Of a stretch of 64,000 nt of DNA, positions 57,903-64,000 are shown piece after piece. The notes beneath the pieces are model-generated. The model did not search any database and had not been told where the DNA came from. It worked only from the letters and a program-made list of their open reading frames with translations. This stretch comes from Meconema thalassinum (taxonomy: Eukaryota > Arthropoda > Insecta > Orthoptera > Tettigoniidae), in the NCBI GenBank assembly GCA_946902985.2, contig OX336388.2:1701001978-1701065977 (forward strand), read 5' to 3'. The position numbers and the translations under genes were made by a program. The stretch's first letter is position 1, and each line of letters starts with the position of its first letter.

Positions 57903-58607
57903 CGTCTCTATCTTCCATTTCAATTGCAATGGTAGCGGGATTTCTTGTAAGAGTGGCAAAAGAGAGAACAGACTGTGAAGGTTGCTTAGAGAAAATATCA
58001 GCTCCAGCAAATTCAAGCCTACCATTTAGTTTAATACATTTTCAAGACAGAGGGGGATTAAGATATCCCAAAGCTTCTTTTATTTATCTGTTGGAAACAA
58101 TTTCTCACTTTGTCACAACTGCCGTAAATTTCATGTCTCGTAAATATTTAGTGTCAAATTTCACAAATATTTTAACTGACACGTTTTCCGAGCACAGAAA
58201 ATGCGAAGTGTGTATTGACAATTCTCTCTCCGTAGTTATTCTGCAAAAGTTCTTAGGGCCGCTCTTAAAGAATATTGGTGTGAACCACACGGGCAATAGT
58301 AAAACGTTTCTGAATTTAAGAAGTAAACCACTTGACAGAAAAATTCTTAAAGTGAAGTGAAATACCGTCAAGAGTGAGCTGTATTCATCATTTGGGGGGG
58401 AGGGGGAGGGAACTGGAGGGAAACAGGTAAGAAGTGCTAAAAAACATGTATTAAATGTACTTGAGTCGCATGTAACGCATAGTCAAAAGCAGACAACTAG
58501 GGCACCGAGCCGCGATCCTAGTGGCGTTAAGTGGAACTATCAGTTTGGCGTACCAAGTCTCCGCTCTATTTCCAGGCCTTGAGTATAACGTAGGCCACGG
58601 GAGGAAC

Positions 58608-59496
58608 TATGAGGTCATCTGACATATTAGGGAAGGCAAAACCATAAAGGACATAAGTCTTGAATTGGTATTTTTCAGAACCGTTTCAATATAAAATGCC
58701 GTCGTGTTGTGTATACGATGTACAAGCCATCAGGATGTTAAACAGGGAGTTAAAACGTTTGTCGCGACCAGTACTCAAACCTGGGACCTCGGGTTTCTGG
58801 CTTCTCTTAGCAGGTGAATTACCGCGAGCAAACACTTCAGAATGTGCGAGGTTAGAGTCCAGGTCAATTCAGACATTTCAACTCTGTGTTTTACATCTCG
58901 ATGGCTTGTACTGCATGTATACAACTCAAACTAATAGCTGTAAAACCGTATTTGGAACTCCATGAGTGTCCTTACGTCATACTTCTCACTAGGCGAGGAT
59001 CGCCAGTGTGAGGTCAGAGTTCAATTTCAGGCCGTCCCCACTTCCTCGCATTTTTCCCCACCAGGTGGGAGAGACCTGATCTAATTGGTATCCAGCTGAT
59101 AGTCCATGTCAACTCGCACTGTTGTCAAATGGCTCATTTGTCTGGTGATGAAAGTCTAAGAAAACCGCTCGAGAAGCAACACAGCCTCCTATGGGACGTG
59201 TATTCACTCTCAACTCTCTTTAAAGACCCTGTTCTAGAAATTGCGGTGATGGTTTCCAAATACAATTACAAAGCTTGTTAAATAAAATTGCACATATGTC
59301 GTCGAGCTCAACCTAATACAACAGTCTCTTCTCGAAATACAGTTGGAAGTGATGCGTAGGATATGGAATTCTGTGCTGTAGAGGGGCGTGTTGCTTGCCT
59401 CTCACCAAGGTGGGCCGGGTTCGATTCTCTGTCATTGCATGTGAGATTTTTGAAGTGAAGTATCACGTCCTGTGGTTCGGATTCCACTCAAAGTGG
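58608..59496. other. No recognisable gene
   Basis: 58608-58635 is the right half of the retroposon fragment split by the P element. 59370-59455 has a SINE-like phrase (gtgttgcttgcctctcacca and gccgggttcgattctctgtc, a B box). Nothing coding is supported. Confidence 0.45.
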
Positions 59497-60146
59497 AGGT
59501 CCCGTGGCTCATGATCGCAAAATTATCGGTCATGTAAAACTACAAGCTTCCTTCGCACTGGGCACTCGTTCGGCTTACTCATTCCGTGTTGGCCAGCGGG
59601 ATGTTGAACTGAAGAGAATATGGGTTGACCATAGAAATATTTATGTTCGACGATGTCGATATGTAAATATTATATGTCAGAAAACTGTATCATAATGAGG
59701 GCCATTATAACACTATTTTTCATTATGAAACAGTTTCTCCCACCAATCCGAGCTCAAGAAACAGTTGTGTGACCAATTAGGTAAGGATAGCATCGCACGT
59801 GTGCTTACTTCCAAGGCCTCCTATTTTAAATTTCACTGAGTAGCTATTGTCATAGTGGGGTATTTGAGGAGGCCATGGTCAAATATAAGGTATTCTCTGC
59901 GTCCCATGCGCTCTGTTCAGTAGCCTACATAAAACTGGCGAAATCTCGACAGATATTTATGAATATTTATGTTCGAACATAAAATAGTTATAATTATCGT
60001 CGAACATAAACAGTCGAATGCAACTCGCCTATAATGGTAATTAAGCCACTCGTATGTATATTATAAAACTCGCTTCGCTCGTTTTATAAACATACTCGTG
60101 TCTAAATTATTGCCATTATAGGCTCGTTGCATAATGTACTATTAAT
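59497..60146 (+). mobile_element. Dispersed non-coding element, copy 2, with MITE-type end
   Basis: It starts with the same terminal sequence as the MITE at 4187-4381 (cccgtggctcatgatcgcaa and ggtcatgtaaaactacaagc). From 59633 to 60146 it matches 30515-31085: atgttcgacgatgtcgatat, cagtttctcccaccaatccg, cgacagatatttatgaatat and gaacataaacagtcgaatgc. It ends in the palindrome tgcaactcgcctataatgg ... ccattataggctcgttgca (60018-60143). No ORF. Confidence 0.6.
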
Positions 60147-61220
60147 ATAAGTGGAAGTAATGCCGGACTTATTTGAGCCCCATGGTCGCTGGGAATCAAG
60201 GACCATAGGCGATGCATTTAATGATTACGGTACCTAACAAAATTTAACATGCCGGTATGCACGACATCGAGTCCGATGATTTCTATCGCCTGATTATATT
60301 GGGCGACATAGAAGCCACGAGCTTGGTATTATCGGATCACTGACCCACGTAGTAGCCAAAAATTCCAATAATATTCATAGTAAAACAACACTCCCTTCTA
60401 AGGAATAGCACATTCAAACAGGTGAAGGGCAATCTTCGCATGTGCATGAAATAAATATTACCTAAATCGTGTTGTGCTGTCCAAGAGGCTGCTTGTTGCT
60501 TGTCCTAGAACGCCCGTAACTAATTGAAAAGTGGTTGAAGTGCTAAGGCAACAATATCGACTTACATTGTCTTCCCTCTATTTAGAAATTAAATGGAAGA
60601 TTCCATTTGATGAAACAACTCAAACAAACATCCTAACAGGATTACACACAATAAAGGAAGAAGGATCGCCTGAATGGGCATATTAATTTTTACTCTTTTC
60701 ACTAAGTGATTTTGTTCTTTTGGGCCATGTCGTTATATGGTACTTGGTACACCTTTCGTTGCATTGTAAACATACACATTTGTCACTCGGGCTATGGTAA
60801 GATCTGGATAAGCATATCTTATGATAAAAATCATGGATGGCGAATCTCGTTATTGTATGCCTTTGTTCATGATTCTCGGTGGTCCACGCTCTGTCCATTA
60901 TGTCGCCAGTGAGAAGTCTGGGTCTATCTCTCTTCTCCTTGCTTTTCTACACTCGAATAGCTCTGTAGATGGTCCTGCAGCTGGCAACTTTGATTTAGAA
61001 GTACAGACGCTTTGCTTTGTCATTTTTCATAGGGAATCCTTTAATTCCTGAGTAACGCCAATACAGTAGAGTATTATAGACATAGCCCACTGAGGAATGT
61101 GCGAAAATCGCGCCCAGTATATAAAATGTTCTCGTAATAATACTTTTCTACATACAAAACAAACCTAACCTGGGGCTTACGCCACAGACCCCCTTGCTTG
61201 TAGTGCAAATAATAATCTTA
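60147..61220. other. No recognisable gene
   Basis: The overlapping short ORFs at 60683-61051 on both strands are without motif. Confidence 0.4.
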
Positions 61221-61320
61221 GTCCAGATAGTCATCTAACCAAGTACCGACCAATAATTTCGTCCAGACAGTCGTCTAACCAAGTAGCGACCAATGGTTTC
61301 GTCCAGACCAATGGTTTCGT
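61221..61320 (+). repeat. 40-bp tandem repeat, 2.5 copies
   Basis: gtccaga(t/c)agtc(a/g)tctaacc starts at 61221 and 61261. A shortened third copy, gtccagaccaatggtttc, starts at 61301. Confidence 0.9.
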
Positions 61321-61384
61321 CGGTATCAGCCACAAATACTTCAGGTAGAGACCATGCTGGGCGAGATTTACATTAGGCACGTCA

Positions 61385-61565
61385 GGTGAGGATGGGAAGG
61401 ATGCGGTCGTAGCCTTAACTTAGGAGCCATCCTGGCATTTGCATGGAAGAGAAGTAGGGAACCATAGTAAAACAACTTCCAAGAAGACTGAGGTGGGAAT
61501 CGAATCAGGAACTTCAGAGCGACTGCCAAGAATGCTAGCCGCTACACCACGAGGTGGTCTCGCTC
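61385..61565 (-). mobile_element. tRNA-headed SINE, minus strand
   Basis: The right end reads inverted ccacctcgtggtgtagcggc and ctagcattcttggcagtcgc. Then a degraded B box, cctgattcgattcccacctc, and the body ggttcccta-, ccaggatggctcctaagtta. Related to 49127-49385. Confidence 0.7.
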
Positions 61566-63176
61566 AAGAGAGATCGAGGAGGAACCTGCTAAAACAGTCT
61601 TGTTTAAAGTCATTCAATGCCGAAGAAGTTTCAATCATTTCGACTGTAAAATATATAAGGACAACGTGAAAGATATTGAACTCTTAACGCGACATATCTG
61701 TAGAATCTCTGGCACTGTTGCATCGGGCCAATCCCCCGACAATCTCGTGTAGCGATCCCCGGGGAAATAAGGAGAAGATAGGAGACTGGAGTCTTCAGGA
61801 AATCTCCGATGTTGTCTGCTTGACGGCGACCAAAATACGTACAGACAGTTTACTCAGGAGATGCGTGTCCTTTGTTCACTATTGTCGACCAAAGTATTTT
61901 GTGTACTCGAGTTTGAAGGTTGTTTGTGAAGTAACCAATAGACCTACGTGAAATCCAATAACATCATAATTTTCGTCGTTCTATTTTACGTTAGTTCATG
62001 TAGGTTTGGAATTTTTAATTTATATTTTAATATCTTTTATCGCAGTTGGAACACAAAAAGTGCACGTTTTTAAGCGTGTTTCAACCATGCGTCACATTTA
62101 AGAATTATCTCAAAAACCCGTCGTCAGATCGAATCCAAATTTTAACACAATATACATTAATTGGAATGTTGTATAACTGGTTTATTAATTTCAATTTTTT
62201 TTTGTGTCCAAGAATCAAGTTGTTATCATTTATGTAAGGTAACTTTTTCTCGGCTCGGGGCGGTTGGAAAATGTAGTTCTTGGTTGCGTTGTAATCCTTA
62301 TACATCGAAAGGTTATGCTGTATGACTGTGAAATACGTAAATTAATTCACTTATTGTATATCGGTTTGTATTTGTACGGGGAAATAACACACGTTTCACC
62401 AGCTAGCCACTCCGGGAAAAGCTGTACAGCGTTGCCGAAATGGTGCCCACACGCTTCATGGCGCGTCTCGCTCGGAAGTGATGGGCTCCATCTCAGCAAC
62501 GCTTGGTATAACACTTGCAGATACGCAAGGAGCTATGAAAGTAGTCGCTCAATGACTTCGTTTTGGCGACCTACTTCCGAGTGAAAGTCAGTGACTACAT
62601 CTGGAGATCTGACGCCAGACAGGCGTGTTTCGAGTATCCATCCGTCGCGACGTGGACATTATAAATATTTTTGTGCTCAAGTGAGCATCCGACTGCATCG
62701 TGTGTTGAAAATAACTATACTAACGTTGTCACACATTGTGGACATATTATTGTTCTACGAAAGGCCATATTAGGCAATATTTTCTACAAACTGTAATTGG
62801 TGCCATACGCCAGATATTTTTCCCACGTGTAAGTGGAAGGGCAAAGTGCCACGCCGAAAATATATGAGTTATCGTCTGATAATTGTGCCAAGACGAAGTG
62901 ATTATTACTGCCAACGATCACAACATTATTGCTACGGAAATTCTGAATTGAAAATATCAATTTTATCGCGGATGCCACGTGATTGATAAAACGTGATACA
63001 ATTGCACGTGCTAACAAGCAAAGCATCGCATCGTGTTGAATCTTGAGGATCAACAGGCTGAAAACTACAATATACTGTGGAGAACACTATTATTTGCATC
63101 GTCCACAATAATCACGCCAAAACGCCGAGAGGAACGAGATATTTCGACATTTTCGACATCATGCAAGACATTGAAC
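61566..63176. other. No recognisable gene
   Basis: The open stretches (61718-61951, 62264-62584, 62784-63053) carry no motif known to me. The 62390-62600 block is GC-richer but matches no RNA gene I recognise. Confidence 0.4.
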
Positions 63177-63491
63177 TTTTCCACGCCATGGTGAAGAAGA
63201 CGATTATGGGCTAATACCATTCCGGTATGAGGGGGACGTCGTGATGGAGACCACCAGCTTGATGGAACGTCAGGATGCCGAGGACGCAGACGAAGGAACG
63301 TGGATGCCGACTTCCAGGCACATTCCAGACCTTTTTGGGAGACCATCATCCGGAGGCGAACGAACCCTGGTTGCTTGGGAGGTCCAGATTGGTGAATCCG
63401 TGGAGGACAGGACCATGCTGGAGAGCCAAGCAGAGTTTTTCGCGACCCTGGTCGATGAATGTCTGAGCCGATGTGAGAGCTACCAAAAGTC
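63177..63491 (+). CDS. Unidentified open exon-like stretch, acidic product
   Basis: The plus frame is open from just after a TGA near 63171 to the TGA at 63493-63495 (about 105 codons). It includes DDYGLIPFRYEGDVVMETTS, MERQDAEDADEGTWMPTSRH, LVAWEVQIGESVEDR and ATLVDECLSRCESYQKS. It is acidic and GC-richer than the surroundings. The stop lies inside gtc|gtgagt, a good splice donor at 63492, so it could be an internal exon. The opposite strand is open too (63065-63505, 146 aa), which weakens the case. No family recognised. Confidence 0.3.
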
Positions 63492-63495
63492 GTGA

Positions 63496-64000
63496 GTTTG
63501 GGCACCTTTTCTTTTGTAATAGTCCGCGGTGGTATATTTAGATATCGTAGTTATTTTTGTGAATCAACCGCACTTATGTGTCAGCCATTTGCTAGGTAGG
63601 GTTGTAATTAGTATAATTGTTGTTTATTTCAGTCATTGTGAGTCACCTTGTGGGGTAGACCAGTTTTGGTTAACCCTTGTTCCGTCCTGATGGACGTCGT
63701 ACCACGTTATAGCCGACCCACTGCCAAACATGACTGTAATCATTTGCAGCTATTTTGCTCAGCCATGTGTAGGATATTTATCCGTGGTTTCATTCAGATG
63801 TCATCGTCACTTTATTTAACTGCAATCTTTGCAACCAGTCTGTTGAGACTTATGACCTCGTTAGATAGGTCGTATCGTTAGGAAACCAACTGTAGTTTCC
63901 AGTTTTATAAAAATATGCTGTATTTTCATTTTTGAAAGCGCTCAGAAGCCAATTTACAGTCAAATACTGACAGATTTATTATTTTGGAGAAAGTGTAGAT
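63496..64000. other. No recognisable gene
   Basis: If 63177-63491 is an exon this would be its intron. No motif is visible in the open stretch 63648-63881. Confidence 0.35.

Larger units (their letters stand above)
54012..58360 (+). pseudogene. P-element (THAP9-like) transposase, broken
   Basis: The THAP zinc finger starts at ATG 54012: C4 and C9, FHKFP, W49, C58-x2-H61, with an in-frame TAA at codon 10 (54039). A coiled coil follows (54503-54700, MNQKIISLKQKLHSVQRQDK...). Then come a frameshift in the IIDEMAILDY box (about 54900) and the RNase-H core IRIVTNNCQVN...PLFLSFDPSHIIKNVRS (55119-55320). The reading is interrupted by foreign DNA (55325-56765) and resumes at 56877. It reads SNLEKMNVARAKLVFTPE, FLISIGFHYVLTRNLSSDDV and ELLFSHLRNKGGNNDMMDV to 57785. 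After a small shift and a possible intron (GT 57800, AG 57902) the end reads AGFLVRVAKERTDCEGCLEK and FQDRGGLRYPKASFIYLLE. Not functional as it stands. Confidence 0.88.
50577..58599 (+). mobile_element. P-superfamily DNA transposon, 8.0 kb, with nested insertions
   Basis: Terminal inverted repeats are cgtggcctacgttata followed by caaggcctggaaat at 50577 and their inverse at 58599, about 35 of 38 bases matching. The 8-bp direct repeat ggaggaac flanks it (50569-50576 and 58600-58607). 8-bp duplications are typical of P elements, and the interior carries a THAP-type P transposase in plus orientation. The left 3 kb is enlarged by SINE pieces, a tandem array and an inverted copy of the element's own left end (53530-53655). 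Confidence 0.85.

Noticed and set aside
63065..63505. 146-aa minus-strand ORF
   Set aside because: Arginine/serine/proline-rich text opposite the plus-strand frame. No motif; cannot be preferred over the other strand.

Overview
The window is eukaryotic, intergenic and made almost entirely of transposable elements. Nothing bacterial is present: no operons, ribosome binding sites, rRNA or CRISPR. The mix of elements suggests a large insect genome: RTE-type and REL-type LINEs, Helitrons, hAT, P/THAP and Tc1 DNA transposons, and many tRNA-headed SINEs. A polyneopteran (cricket, grasshopper or stick-insect grade) is my best guess, from general memory of such SINEs and not from any search. I cannot demonstrate an intact host protein-coding gene. 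The only candidates are one unidentified open stretch at 63.2 kb (+) and a broken, unidentified reading frame at 1.5-2.3 kb (-).

Layout. 0-4.4 kb: mostly featureless, with two small inverted-repeat elements. 4.5-8.6 kb: two decayed LINEs in tandem, separated by a 243-bp palindrome. 9.0-11.3 kb: an array with a 164-bp period that runs into a TE-like end. 11.3-12.8 kb: the 3' end of a Helitron and a LINE tail. 13-17.3 kb: SINEs of several families. 18.4-20.4 kb: an hAT remnant split by a short Helitron, with an inverted Helitron copy next to it. 20.5-23.9 kb: an hAT element with an 8-bp target duplication and one transposase ORF for the C-terminal part. 24.9-28.3 kb: a Helitron (OTU, Rep and Pif1-like helicase parts) on the minus strand. 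28.6-43 kb: SINEs, dispersed repeats, a Tc1 remnant and a REL-LINE remnant. 44.2-48.2 kb: a nearly full-length REL-endonuclease LINE on the minus strand, sitting inside the ATT tail of a SINE. 49-50.2 kb: a SINE cluster. 50.6-58.6 kb: an 8-kb P-superfamily element bounded by 8-bp duplications, with a second transposon-type protein inserted in its transposase. 59.5-60.1 kb: a second copy of the repeat seen at 30.5 kb. 60-64 kb: little that can be named.

How the parts relate. Insertions within insertions dominate, and several can be ordered from their target duplications. A retroposon fragment with an 11-bp duplication was hit by the P element. The P element then took up SINEs and a protein of the 'GHSFLP..DR' type. 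A SINE tail was the target of the REL LINE, which later took a 56-bp retroposon fragment that kept its reading frame. A Helitron landed between A and T in an hAT gene. Several different SINE bodies appear to share one 3' tail, which suggests a common LINE partner. All coding regions except the short hAT ORF carry stops or frameshifts, so the window reads as a graveyard of elements of different ages.
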